Positions 19,927-31,729 of a DNA stretch of 64,000 bases are shown here, one piece after another. The stretch spans positions 92,685 to 156,684 of the forward strand of contig JARBJD010000172.1 in NCBI GenBank assembly GCA_033064195.1, written 5' to 3'. Under the pieces are notes generated by a model that was not told the origin of the DNA, ran no database searches, and saw only the letters and a program-made list of their open reading frames with translations. Position numbers and translations under genes: made by a program. How positions within the stretch are numbered: position 1 is the first letter of the stretch; each line of letters opens with the position of its first letter. This stretch comes from Blattamonas nauphoetae. Its lineage: Eukaryota > Preaxostyla > Oxymonadida.

Positions 19927-22900
19927 TCAGGAGAGGATGTCATGTGCATCACTCGCTTTCGCAACATTCAATGGCTGTTCAGCCACCTTCTCGTCTGAAA
20001 CTCCCAATCCATCAAACACATCTTGAAGGCTCGGACGCTCTTTCGGATCAAACGAAAGGCATTTCGAGATCAACTCACGAATCGAAGTGTCCAACACCAG
20101 TTTCAGGTTCGGCTGAATTCCTCCCTCGTTTTGACGACATGCATTCGCTTCGTCCATCTCTTTCCATGGCACTTCTCCTGTCCACACTTCCCACAGAACC
20201 AATCCCAAACTGAACACCAACGCTGACTCAACATCAATCTTCTCAACAGTCAACCGACTCGCTTCTGGTGCTCTCCATCGCTGGCCCTCAGTTGTCCCGC
20301 CCTTCACAGCTGAGAGCCTCCCCTCGAAAAAAGACCCTTTTCCTTCAACTCCAACAGTATCACCTTGTTTGTTGTCATTTTGTGTTCTTTGTCCTTCCAG
20401 CGGGTTTTCGTGAATCGTCCCCAATCGAAGCTGAATTATACTGTTGTTCACAAGCACCCAGTGTGGAGAGAAGCGTGTTGCGATTCTACTTCTCGGGTGT
20501 TCCCCCAAAACTCGAATCAGTCCCTTCGTCATTTGACGACTCAATTCTTTCTTCTCAATTGCCCTCTTCTTTTCTGGTCTGTGTAGGACATCGAATAGGG
20601 TGTCTGCCTTCATCCAATCAACTATCCCCACTTCTCCCGACTCTCCCAACACTTCCACAAACTCCTGCGTTTCCACCGGAACTGAGATTGTTGGTGGATC
20701 GGGATGGATCAGGTTCGGATTCACTGTTTGATGCGACTTGATGAGATAATCAACACTGTTCCCAGCAATCGTTTCCTCCATTTTCTGTTCCAGTTCCAGT
20801 CGGGCTTCGTCTTCACCGTCCAGCTCTTGAGTTGTGATTCTTTGTTTGGATTTCTGCTTGTTCTGCTTTCTTCTGTGTCTGCAGATCATAACAACGATCA
20901 CGATGAGAAGGAGCAGGCACACGAGAGAGACGAGAAGAGGAATCCACCACTTCATGTTCTCCTTCACTGTTTGTGCTGCTCGATCCACTGAATTCTTCTG
21001 AATCACAAATGATGTCGTCGATTCGTTCAGTCCATACAGAAGACGACCACGCCATTCCAGACCTTTCTCGAATCCGGACATGGACGACACAGGCAGACTA
21101 ACTTCGATCTGAGTTTCGTTGAACGAGTTCGTCGAATCTTCAGAAAGTCCAATCCGAACCATCTTTCCCTCACTCCCATCTTTCTTCTTCTCAAACACTT
21201 CCAGAAAGAGCGAGCAAGGAATCAGTGTCGATCCTTTCATCACTAAATCAAATGCTTGAGACGTCTTGTTCAGTGTGCTCGTCGACGATGACGAGAGTGT
21301 TGGGATGAAGAACGGTGCATTCGGATTCACATCCTCCCCACTCAACACACAATCTTTGTTTGACAGCCACAGATGAGGATTGTCGGCCTTCCCATCTCCT
21401 CCCGTCAGACTCCCAATCTCGAGAAGTCCTCCTTCCGAGCATCTAATGTTGCGGCGAAGAGAAGGGAAAGAAAAAGAGTCTGTGGGTGTGTTGACCGAGA
21501 AGATAGATCCCTGGATGTTCAGGTTGCCTCCCTTCATGTTGATCGCTCCCTGCGACAGCTGTCTCATATGAGTCGAGGTGATGGTGGTTGTTGCGTCTTC
21601 CAGTTTGATGATACCAGTGTCCCATTCACACAAAGCAGTGCTTGAATCGATGTTGCTCTTTTCTTGATTGCCTTTTGATCCAACGAGCGAACACATTTCG
21701 ATTGTCAAGTGTCCTCCAATCATTCGAATGAAGATCAGCGAGGGTGAGTCGGAGAGTATCACGTCAACTTGATGAATCCATAATCGACCTCCAACAACTT
21801 CAACCATTCCCTCTTCTTCCATTTCTGATGACAACGACGACGATGAAGCAGACACAAACAGTTCTGGTTTCGTCGACGGTCCTGATTGCATCACAACTTC
21901 ATGGTGCGACAGAAGTCTCACTTGCTCTTTCTGTGTCGTGTTGTGAATGATCGACATTGACAACGATGATATTTCAACACCTTTCACAATCTTCCACCCA
22001 TCCTCAATCGAATGGCACGGTCGTGCTTTATCTCCACAAAACAGTGTCGAATCCGACGAACCAGAATCCACCAAAATGACGAAAGGATCGAGCAGAGAGC
22101 CAGTTGTGTTGGAGATGGGTGAATCGAAGAGTGTCTCTCCATCATCTTCGTCCATTGCTTCGATTGACGTGATTGTGTATTTCGTGTTGTGTTGGAGAGT
22201 GGTTGGCCATCCGATTCGCAGTTCTGACGATTTTGCTTCGGCGTCAGAGGTGATCGTTGCGATGAACGAGAGTGAGTCATTCAGAGTGACATTCAGCGAT
22301 TCTCCAACAATCAGATCTCTTCCAGTCAGCACAACAAAACAGCCAGTGTGCAGAGTGTTAGAGAAGACAAACTCCATCTTTGAGATGATCGGAGGGAATG
22401 GAACGACGATGGTGATTCCATCTTCCACATGAAACCCACTCGATTCTGTCCAGCTTCCTTTCAGCGTGTATTCTTCTCCATATTTCAGCTGATCTGATGT
22501 TGCTTCTCTTCCAACTGCAAACTCCGCTGTGCAGTGTGTGTTATTCACAACATCCACATCTGACAACGATTCCCAACTTGTGCTTCCATTCGTCAGACTC
22601 ACCTTTCCTGTTCGAGAGAGGAGAGCACGCCCTTCCAGCCACACAATCATCTTCGTTCGATCGCTGTTCAGCTCTTTCGATTCGATTCCGACAATCCGAG
22701 GAGGTTCAGCAGGAACGATGAAAGTAACATCGTCATCAACAGCAGAGACTGAATCTTTGACAACGAATTCAGTGATTAGATATGTCGAGTCGAATGAGAG
22801 TGAAGGATTGGTGATTCCGAAGATCACAACAGAGTGGGTGTGTGATGTCGATTCAGAATCTTCAGAAAGTGTTCCAGACAGCACAATTCCTTCACCACTT

Positions 22901-25900
22901 GCATCTGATCCAACCATCTTCTGAACTGTCACGCTGAATAAATTTCCTCCTCCCATCTTCACTCCCGACAGAGCCAACAATGCTGATTTCTCCTGGACTC
23001 CTCCCAGCGAGCAAGAAGCTGATGTGATTCGGATCGGCTCAGACGGAGTCGAGAAGAGTCGCTTGGCAAGAACAGCCACAACACTCCCACTCCACATCTT
23101 CGTCACTCGATAGGTTGTTCCATACTTCAGTGTGCCGGTTTGTTTGTACACTTTCACAACAACGAATCCAGACGAGAGGTCACTGGAAGTGATTGACAAC
23201 TCGACTGTCTCAGTTGGCGTATCCACAGGCTCAACTGCGAGTTTGAAGTCTGCCAATTGCATTCGTTCTGTTGAGAACGACACTTTCACAGAATCTGGAT
23301 TGGATGAATTGAAATCACACGAAATCGACAAAAGAGTCGGCCCACGTGGCGTGCTGAACGTCGTTTCTGAGTACAGGATGTGTTCGTCGTCTTTCGGATC
23401 ATCCCTCAGAATGATCGATTGGATCGTGTATTCTGTGTTGTATTGCAGCTGTCCACTTCCTCCAATTTTCACTGTTGATGTTCCAGCACTTGCCGAGCTG
23501 AATGAAATCTCGAATGTGTGCATCGATGACAGTGTGACTGTGAATGTAGAGCCAGACGGAAGATTAGAGCCAGAGACAGAAAGATCGAAATTGGATGTGG
23601 TGACTTCTTTGGGAACAACGATTGATGTGATGCGGGGAGGATGATAAACATCGATGACGAGACCAGGTGTCACAATCACTGACGATGATCCCGAGCCAAC
23701 TGACAACAATACGTAGTGCCCTCCAAACACAACATGCGTGCTTGACTCACTCGATCCAATCGAAAAGTTCACAAAACATTTCGTCGATGTCACGTTGAAC
23801 AGCCCTCCCATCGAAGAGACATCAACTGATGATCCTGATATCACAGCTGTCCGCCCTGACGATGACAAAGCACTCCCTCTGAGCTCAACAATCAACACGT
23901 CTTTCTTTCCATTCAGCCAACACTTTGCTCCTGTGATTCGAGCTGGTTCAGCAGGAACAGAGAATGTCACTTCCCCATCCACAACAGACACCTCTCCATC
24001 AACTTTGAACTCAGTGATCAAGTATTTCGCATCGAATGAGAGCGGACAGTTGGTCGTTCCGAAGATCACCACAGAGAGCGAATGCGTGGTCGATGAAGAT
24101 CCACCAGAGAGTGTTCCAGACAGAATAATCTCATCACCAATCAATGTCGATCCTTCCAGCTTCCGAACTGTCACATTGAATGCCTTCCCTCCTCCCAATT
24201 TCACTCCCATCAGTGTCACCACTCCTGATTTCTCTTGCACTCCTCCCAGCGAGCATTCTGCCGATGTGATTCGGATGGGTTCAGGCGGAGTGGAGAATGG
24301 CTGTGCGGAGACAACAGCCGTCACAGATGAACTGCTCATTTCAGCTATCGAATATTCTGTTCCATATTTCAGTGTGTCTGTCTGTGTGTACACCTCCAGC
24401 AGAAGGAAGCAATTGGACAGAGTTGATGAAGAGAATGGGATTTGGATCGTTTTGGATGGTGATTGAGTTGTTTTCAGAGTGAGTGTGAAGTCTTCCAGAG
24501 GCATTCGCGCTGTCGAGAGAGACAGATTCAAAATGTTCCCATTCGTTGAGTGGAATTCACATGAAATTGATGAAAGAGTCGGGCCGAGTGGTGTTTTGAA
24601 TGTTGAGGATACGAACAGGATGTGTTCGTCGTCCTTCCCATCCTCGCTTCGGATGATCGATTCGATTGTGTATTCCGTGTTGTATTTCACTTCTCCAGTT
24701 CCTCCAATTTTCACAGTTGATGTCCCAGTGCTTGGCGAGTGAAATGAAATGTCGAAAGAATGACCCGAAGTCACTGTCACTGTGAATGTCTTGTCAGATG
24801 GCAGATTCGAGCCAGAAACGAAAAGAGTGAAAGTGGACGAGCTCACCTCGGTTTCAGGAGTGAGTGAGGTGATTTTTGGAGGATGAGGCACTTCGATGAA
24901 GATTCCACTGTTCACAGGAATGGACGACGACTCCGATCCAACTGACAGTAATTCGTATTTCCGTCCAAACACAACATGCGTGCTGTCCTCACTCAACCCA
25001 ATCGAAAAGTTCACAAAGCACTTCGTCGATGTCACGTTGAAGATCCCTCCACTCGAAGAGATCTCGCCAGATGATCCTGAGAGCACTACTATCTGCCCCG
25101 ACGACGACAATGCCCTCCCACTCAGCTCAACAACCACCATGTCTTTCTTTCCATTTAGCCAATACTTCGCGCCTTCGATTCGAGGTGGTTCGGTGGGGGT
25201 GGTGAATGTAATGGATTCTGGGAGTGTGACTTCTTCCTCAGTCAGTTCAGCTTCTGGTTTCCACATCACTTTTGTCACTTCGTATTCTGTCCCCCATTCC
25301 AATCTTCCATCCGCTGTCGATGGATAAAGAGGTGCTGCTCCGGTCAGAGTCGTCGAGTCTGAGCGATACAGTGTGATGTTCAATGTCTTTTCTCCATTCT
25401 TAACCAGCATCGAGTAAGTTCCTTCTTTCAAACTGACCCCACACACAACGATCTCTGTCCTGTTCCATCCATCAAGTGTTGAAGATGCTGTGTAAATGAA
25501 CGATCCCACCAAGACTTGAAAGCCATTCACTGCCGCACTGTGGAAGGAGTATTCGGCTCGAGGCAGAATTCCATTCGGTCCAGACGAAACGACTGCCTTT
25601 CCAAAGTTGGATGATGTTGAGACATCTCCGAACACGACATTGACGAGTCGAGGAACATTCGACCCATTCAGCAGCACATTCATCGTTCCTTCGATCGACT
25701 TTGTCGTTGACACTCTCACTGTCGCATCAGTTTCACCAAAAGAGACATCGATGGACTTGACTGGAAGAGTGGGAGAGATTTGCGGAATGAGTGTGCTGTT
25801 CGCTTTGGAATCAGCCATGAAATAGACATTTGGTGAACCTGAAGTTGAGTCGCATGATTGGATCATGGCAGACGTGATTTGCGTTGAAGCCGCGCCGTAG

Positions 25901-27534
25901 AAATTCACGTCTTTTCCGTCTGGAACCCAGTTGGACGAGCATCCTCTGAATCGGAGGAAGGAGAGTGACAGAGTTGTCACTTGGTTGATGAAAACGCCGC
26001 CAGTACGATCTGTGGATGAACAGTCAATGAACGCACTGTTGGAGAGGGTCAAGATTTCCGAATGGGCGTACACAGCTCCGTCATAATCTGCCTCGGACAG
26101 TTCGAAAAAGCAATTACTAATGACCGACGAAGACCCATTCACAATAATAACACTTCCCCCACAGTTTGAAGAGCTGGGAGCATAGAGTGTTGAACATTCC
26201 GTGAAAGATGAGTCAGAGATGGAGATTGCATGCTTCGAGATTGTTGAACAGTACAAGTATACAGCACCCCCATCATCGTTCCTGCCTGTGCAGGTGCATC
26301 TGTGGAAGAAGCAAGTCCTAACGGTGAGTGAGGAATATGCATATTCGAGATAGATCGCAGCTCCGCCACCATAATTCTGGTGAAGTGCGATGGTCATCGT
26401 GTTGAATGTGCAGAGAGTGAAGGTGACGGAGGTCACGTCTGCTGTGACGTTGTTTAGACGAGATCCTTGGGTGTAAGTCTTGTTTTGAAAGGTTTTCACT
26501 GCGTTTCGTTCGCGGATACACGATGAGAAGGAGGTGTTCAGACATGTCAGACTCCCTCCCAAGTTCGGCGACATCATTCCTGTCCCGCTGTCGTGGTTTG
26601 TGCTCTTCCCAACACTACTCCCAACCACGACCTGACTCACTTCACTTCCGAACAGCTGCTTGCCTGGAAAACACGCAGACGACGATGAAACATTCACAAG
26701 AGTGCTTGAGAGCAGATAAGTTTCCATTCGAAGAGTACAACCAGAGGCTCCCAAACGGGATCCTTGTTCATTCATCCCAAACGAGAACAGAGGGCCAGCT
26801 CCAAAAATCAGATCCTTCGATTCCAACCAGAGTCCTGTTCCAATCACAGTAATCCCTTCCATTTCGGCATTTCGCAAATCAGACAAGTCGATAGATGGAG
26901 AAGAGACGAGTGGTGGGTGTGGATCGGCCAGACCAACAAATGGTGCAATGGAGTCCGATCTCGAGTGATGCGTAACGTCACATTACATCACTGTCGATCC
27001 CAAAGATCTCTCCCCATTTTCAGATGATATGATCACAAACGGGCAAATATTACTGCTTGATGTGATCGAGCTGCACGAAAAGCGCACAATCGAGCCAGCC
27101 ACAGAGCAGATTGATTTCGAGTCCGAATTCACCAGCGCGTGCACTCCTTCAACACAAAACGTGCTGTTCCGAACATCAAACATGGACGTGGTGGCTGTTG
27201 TTTCATGATCACTCCATTGTGGAGATGTGGGTGATGTTCTCTTTGTTGCCCGATGCTTTGGAGACGACACAGTATGTTCGGAATTTGGCGAGTTGAGTTC
27301 CTGGAAGATGAATGTTGTACGATTCCCAAGAAGCGAGACATTTTCGGATATGATTGGGATTGTCGAGGAGATGACGATATCCTCGTGTAGCCTCAATATC
27401 TTCGATTTGAGGAGTTCATTCTTATTTCCATTGTCATTTTGGATGCTTAGAAGTGGTCGAAAAAAGGTTGGGGTATTTTGCAGGTGAGAGTGGGTGGAGA
27501 GGAGGAGAGCGAGGATGACTAGAAAACTGTTCAT
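19927..27534 (-). CDS. Giant membrane protein: beta-helix, Ig-like repeats, transmembrane helix, pseudokinase
   Basis: Paralogue of the 6391-14830 gene, about 2,535 codons. It starts at ATG 27534 with signal peptide MNSFLVILALLLSTHS. A beta-helix region follows (GGAAIYLEYAYSSLTVRTCF, GGSVIIVNGSSSVISNCFF), then about 1,100 residues of Ig-like (TIG/filamin-like) modules ending in CxL...Y..TEYTI patterns, then the module with FPSLRRNIRCSEGG and GGDGKADNPHLW. The transmembrane helix is WWIPLLVSLVCLLLLIVIVV, followed by basic RHRRK. The cytoplasmic tail keeps only kinase C-lobe signatures: RWRAPEASR, FSLGLVLWEVWTGEVPW, KERPSL. No HRD or DFG is visible. One in-frame TAA (26983-26985) interrupts the frame after GSTVM. 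The reading continues unchanged beyond it, so this is a nonsense mutation, a sequence error or, less likely, readthrough. Confidence 0.75.
22700..25190 (-). repeat. Two ~1.24-kb tandem coding repeats
   Basis: Inside the giant gene, a block of about 414 codons is duplicated head to tail. The copies are roughly 25190-23945 and 23945-22700, and a partial third begins below 22700. Marker peptides recur at the spacing of one block: KYWLNGKKD / KCWLNGKKD, FNVTSTKCFVNFSIG (twice), SGSNLPS (twice), SCSLGGVQEKS / ECSLGGVQEKS. Each block holds about four Ig-like modules, so the ectodomain has grown by recent unequal exchange. Confidence 0.8.
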
Positions 27535-27540
27535 TGACAC

Positions 27541-28085
27541 GCTCGGACTAATCCATGTTCCGGCTAGCCCAATATCATTTCAAGTGAAGCTTCTTTGAAC
27601 TATTCTTTCATTGCAGATTGGATATTCACTGAGAGATTGCTGTTGCGTTGTAGAAATCGTTCCGAAAAATGGCCATCGAATTCCCAAGGAGAATAAGTCT
27701 TCTGAGATAATGACACAAGAAACAGAATCTGGATCAGGCTTTCAAGTTGAGAGAGTGAGTAAATCAGGTCTGCCCCCACGAGGGTTGATGAGAACTGAAT
27801 GTGATTCTGGACTGCTTTTCTGACTTCTTGCTCTGGTTAGAATGGAAAACCGAACTAACTGAATATTCGAGACGACTGAGGGGTCGGTTCGTTGAATTGA
27901 CGAGAGATTCATCACAGTGAGTTGGTGTTTAAATGCCCATAAATTCTTGAAATGTCAAGAACTTACTAAACCAGAGAACCAAAACTAAGTCAGTGAGATG
28001 AGAACGAAAACAAAAACGCGAACAATAGTGCTGCTGATATCTATGATTTACTTCTGCGATTGTGTGTACAACAGGACTGAAACGT
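27541..28085. other. Intergenic, no supported gene
   Basis: Upstream region of the giant minus-strand gene. No motif or splice-supported exon found; it presumably contains that gene's promoter, but no element can be named. Confidence 0.4.
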
Positions 28086-28240
28086 GGCCAAAAAAAACTT
28101 GTCGTGCTGTGACGTTGATGGGCTGGGGTGAGGAGAATGGGGTGAAATACTGGCTCCTCCAGAACTCGTGGGGACCGGAATGGGGTGAGAATGGCTTCTT
28201 CAGAATCCATCTTGAGAATGATGACGAGAAAAAGGAGTAA
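28086..28240 (+). pseudogene. Cathepsin B-like cysteine protease, C-terminal remnant
   Basis: The frame encodes [19 protein letters not shown], then [16 protein letters not shown] and a stop, the conserved end of papain-family (C1A, cathepsin B-like) proteases. The catalytic Asn lies in NSWG. The residue that should be the catalytic His just before AVTLMGWG is Arg (codon cgt instead of cat). Everything upstream (propeptide, catalytic Cys) is missing. What precedes it is unrelated. This is a truncated, inactivated copy. Confidence 0.85.
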
Positions 28241-28340
28241 ATCACGGCAATACTGGATGGTGAAAGTGACACACACGATCACCCGTCATGCTTGGCACGT
28301 CTGGTTGGTCAGAGAGATGATGACCTTCTCGAATCGGCAT

Positions 28341-28610
28341 TCAGACGTCGATGACGTCGAAGTCGATCATTCTCCGTTTGAGGTGTTCTCGTCGGATGGT
28401 GTCGAGCAGAATCCCAATCACAGCAATTCCTTTCTCGTAGTCATCGCAAAACGACGAACACGACACTGCGAACACAATATGATCCAACAGATCCTGCGTC
28501 ACCAGCTTCATCCGAACAGTATCAGACGAGAAGCGGACAAAGCGATGGAAGAACTCGAGAGCAGCAGACACGACGGCAGGAACGCGATGTCTGAAAAGAT
28601 GAAGAGAGAG
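28341..28610 (-). pseudogene. Armadillo-family protein, 3' fragment
   Basis: The last about 85 residues of an armadillo-like protein: VVSAALEFFHRFVRF, DTVRMKLVTQDLLDHIVF, DDYEKGIAVIGILLDTIRRE, then a stop at 28341. A diverged copy of the same segment lies at 40521-40976. An intron-type acceptor (TCTTTTCAG) sits at about 28606, right before the homology, suggesting the original exon boundary. It overlaps the end of the long frame of the next gene in another frame, so one of the two 3' boundaries is wrong or a fusion has occurred. Function unknown; probably a relic. Confidence 0.5.
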
Positions 28611-31600
28611 AAGACAGACAGCAGAAACGTGGAAAGAGAGCGGAGGTGCTGGAGTGTGGTGTGGACCGGGTGAATCCCTGTGGATGGATGAAAACAGGAG
28701 TGAGCAGACCTATCGAGTGGAAGGATCGTACAAACAGCGAAAGAAGTGGGAAGAGTCTGTTCGTCGTATCGAATTGTATTGCGGAGAGCGCGAAATATTC
28801 GACGAACAATTGAGTGGTGAGTGGAGTGACGAGGGAGACGATACCAGAGTGAGAGGAGAGAGTTTGGAGGACGCCTCGCTGAGCACCAGCCAGTGAAGGA
28901 AGGTGGCAGAGGAGCGGCGAGTCGAAGTGTGCAGGAATGTTGAGCCAGTGAAGAGACACAACAATACTCCCAGCGTACCACAACACATCCAGATCTGTTT
29001 CCTGTGGATTTAACGAGTCAAAAGGTGCCAACATCTTGAAGACTTTGGCGAGAGACGAGCAAGCACCGAAAGGAGCGACACGTCCACAGAGATTCACTAT
29101 TCGATTCAGAAATACAGTCCCAATGTGTATGTTGGCTCTGAGGAGGTGAGGAGAGGAGAGAAGAAGGTCGAGAAGGCGAGATGGAGGGAAAGACGAGAAC
29201 AGCCAGTGAAACTCATTGAATGTGACATGCTGATTCTCGAAATATCCAACAACGTCCAAAAAGACAGAGAGAGTGCGTTCATTGAAGTGAAGAGGGACGC
29301 ACCGAACGAGGAGGGAGTGGAGTCCGACGAGAGGAGTGCTGATGAACTTGCTCGAATTTGAGATTGTTTGAGGTGGCAGATAGTCCTGGAACAAAGCAGT
29401 TGGACTGTCACGGAGATATCGCTCGAAAATCAAATCCATCGGAAAGAAGGAGTGTCTGTGTTTGATGTCGATGGAGGTGTGGTTGAGAAAGAGTACGGGA
29501 TTCAGTGCTGGGCTGAACAGATGTGGACTGAGGTCCAAATTGAGTGTGATGAGTTCGGTGAGCTCAGATGGGAAACAATAACCATGATACAAAGACATCA
29601 CTTCGGCGATGTAGATGTGTGCTTGAGTGAGATGAAGTTTTGATTTGAACTCACCTGGCCATGCACCAGGTTTGTCTGCGAGACGATCCAGCATGCGATG
29701 CCTCTTCTCAAACTGAAGAATGAAGTTCAATTTCCATTGTCCAGTCATTGTTACATTGGGGGATAAAAGAAGATAATAGACAAAGCGGCAGGCTTCATCG
29801 AATAAATCCCCTTCTGTCTGGTCGGTTGTCATAAATCCATCGAAATCGAAGTCCTCCACACGCATGTCACGTCCAGGTTCACCTAGTGCTCGGTTGGACA
29901 GCCAGGTTTGCCACAAAAACAGGTTCGCCATCTGCTCAAAATGTGTTCCGTCTCGGAAAGCAGATCGGAGAGTCCGAAACTGGTCGGCACGGGGATCAAG
30001 GATGGAATGAAAACTGAGGATTTGGAGGAAGATAGAGAAGTGGAGTCTTGCGATGACTTGGCTGGAGTTGAGTAAACCAGCGATGACGAGGGTGATAAAG
30101 CTGTCCAGATTGATGATGCATTGTGTTGACTGTGTGGTTTCAAGGACCTGACGGCACCGACGGAGTGATTGGACCAGTTTGGAGTCGTCGGTCTCCTCGA
30201 GCATCGATGGGCCGAATCTCTCGTCGATGGAGACTGGGATGGTGGAGGGAGTCTTGGAGAGGTTCAGATCCTTCTCCGAGGTCAAGTCCGTGCGGAGTTT
30301 CCAGGGGAAGGAATTGATTTGTGGTTTGGAGAGGAGTGAATGGATCATGGTGAGGATCTCAAGAGATTGAATGTTGGTGACATGATGCGAGTTTCGTTGA
30401 TTCGACCGAGCTGACTGCAACGATGAGAGGAGCTGGGTGTCTGAAGAGGTAGGGGAGTGCTGCGATGGGAGCTGAGTCTCAGTCGAGAGGCTCGACAAGG
30501 AGTGAAGTGAACAGTCGCTCCGAAAAGGTTGGCGAACATGGTCCGCCCGAAGAACCGCCGACGAAGACTCAGCTCGACTGTTCTCTTCGAATCGAGGTGG
30601 GTTGGCCCTGTTTTGATGCTTCACTTGGAGAGCTTCGAGTGTTGGTCGGAAACAGCGAGATTGGAGGAACGAAAGATCAGTCTGAAGAACAGACAACGAT
30701 TCACCAAGAATGAAAGCATACCAGTGATGTCACTCCCTTCTCCACCATCTCCATCATCGTCACCCATTCTTCCCAGTCGAAGTGCAGATTCCTCACGACC
30801 TCCAAAGAACGAGTTTCCTTCACCTTGTCCACCGCATTCAGAAGCTGTGCTGACTTTGCAACATCACTTCCACGCAGAAAAGAGTGGGGAGTTGGAACAA
30901 AACTATCGAATTTGGAGGGTGATAGGACAGCGTGACAGAAAGCTTGAGCGAGAGGTTCGGTGAGGTGGAAGAGGGTGCGAGGATCAAGCTCGTAGTAACC
31001 ACGATAAAAGTCAAGGAAATATTGGAAATGATCGTGTGGTGACGAATCAGGGAGAATGAGATCACCCGAAGCGATGAAGTGTTCGAGAAGGGCAACCAAG
31101 ATTCGCGAGCAGACAGCTTGGATACTGTGGTCAAGTGGGAGAATCAGTCGCATCGTTTGGTCGAGAGTCCGATGGATGTCGAAAAAGAACGAGGAGAGGG
31201 TAGATAAGTCAGAACCGAGGGAACCAACATTAGATTGTGGTTCCTGTTTTGTGGAGTAAGTATCTGCACATTGAGTGAAGAAAGAGGAATAACAAACCGA
31301 TTAAGATTGTGGAGGACCCGTCAATTCGTATGCTTTCAAAGGAAAGGGGCGGTGCAGAAGGATCGTGTTTTCTGAACAATTCCACGCCAATCGCTGCTTC
31401 AATAAACCATTCCATCAATCTCTGCACCAAGTCAACAAACAAACAGACAACACACCGTCCAAGGAAGATCCTCATTTCCTCTCACAAACTCCTCCATGAA
31501 CGATGAAACAGATTCGTTCCGGATTTCCGAGGAAAGTGCATATTGGTCCATTGTATTTTCGCCACTTTGAATAGACCCATTCAAACTTGTGTTTAGAGAG

Positions 31601-31620
31601 ATTGAAATTAGATCACTCAT
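28522..31620 (-). CDS. Large unknown helical protein, four exons
   Basis: About 996 residues, not recognised. Exons: 31620-31456, 31421-31298, 31263-30722 and 30681-28522. Introns of 34 (31422-31455), 34 (31264-31297) and 40 nt (30682-30721) are all GT...CAG and keep the frame (GNEDLPWT-RLMEWFIEA; GSSTILI-D-TYSTKQEP; EKGVTSL-TDLSFLQS). The start is ATG 31620 (MSDLISISLNTSLNGS). Content is mostly amphipathic helices (VCSRILVALLEHFIASGD, CRFVYYLLLSP) with a low-complexity Ser/Gln stretch near residues 320-360, as in HEAT-type scaffolds. The 3' end is uncertain: past about 28620 the frame turns arginine/serine-rich and overlaps an armadillo fragment. The gene is divergently paired with the plus-strand gene at 31730. 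Confidence 0.65.
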
Positions 31621-31729
31621 TTCGGTGGTGGTTGTGGTCAAGACAAAGTCTGGAAGAAATGAGTGCAAGAATGTGAGAGATAGATGATAATACTGGTATA
31701 GCGGAGAGTGTTTGATTGTTCAAGAGTGT
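31621..31729. promoter_or_regulatory. Compact divergent promoter region
   Basis: Only 109 bp separate the start codons of two large divergent genes (minus-strand ATG 31620, plus-strand ATG 31730). The gap must therefore hold both transcription starts unless the first codons are wrong. No TATA box stands out; the tact/atac-containing stretch near 31685-31700 is AT-rich. Confidence 0.45.

Noticed and set aside
23738-24466. Long plus-strand frames across the minus-strand giant gene (also at 20268, 21947, 23132 and 24896)
   Set aside because: They are antisense shadows of a serine/threonine-rich repeat gene and mirror its repeats.
26983-26985. Reassignment of TAA to glutamine
   Set aside because: Several long genes here contain no other in-frame TAA or TAG and end at ordinary stops, including TAA. 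One lone codon is better explained by mutation.
30529-30963. Plus-strand frames opposite the 28522-31620 gene
   Set aside because: They are antisense to spliced coding exons and have no motif.
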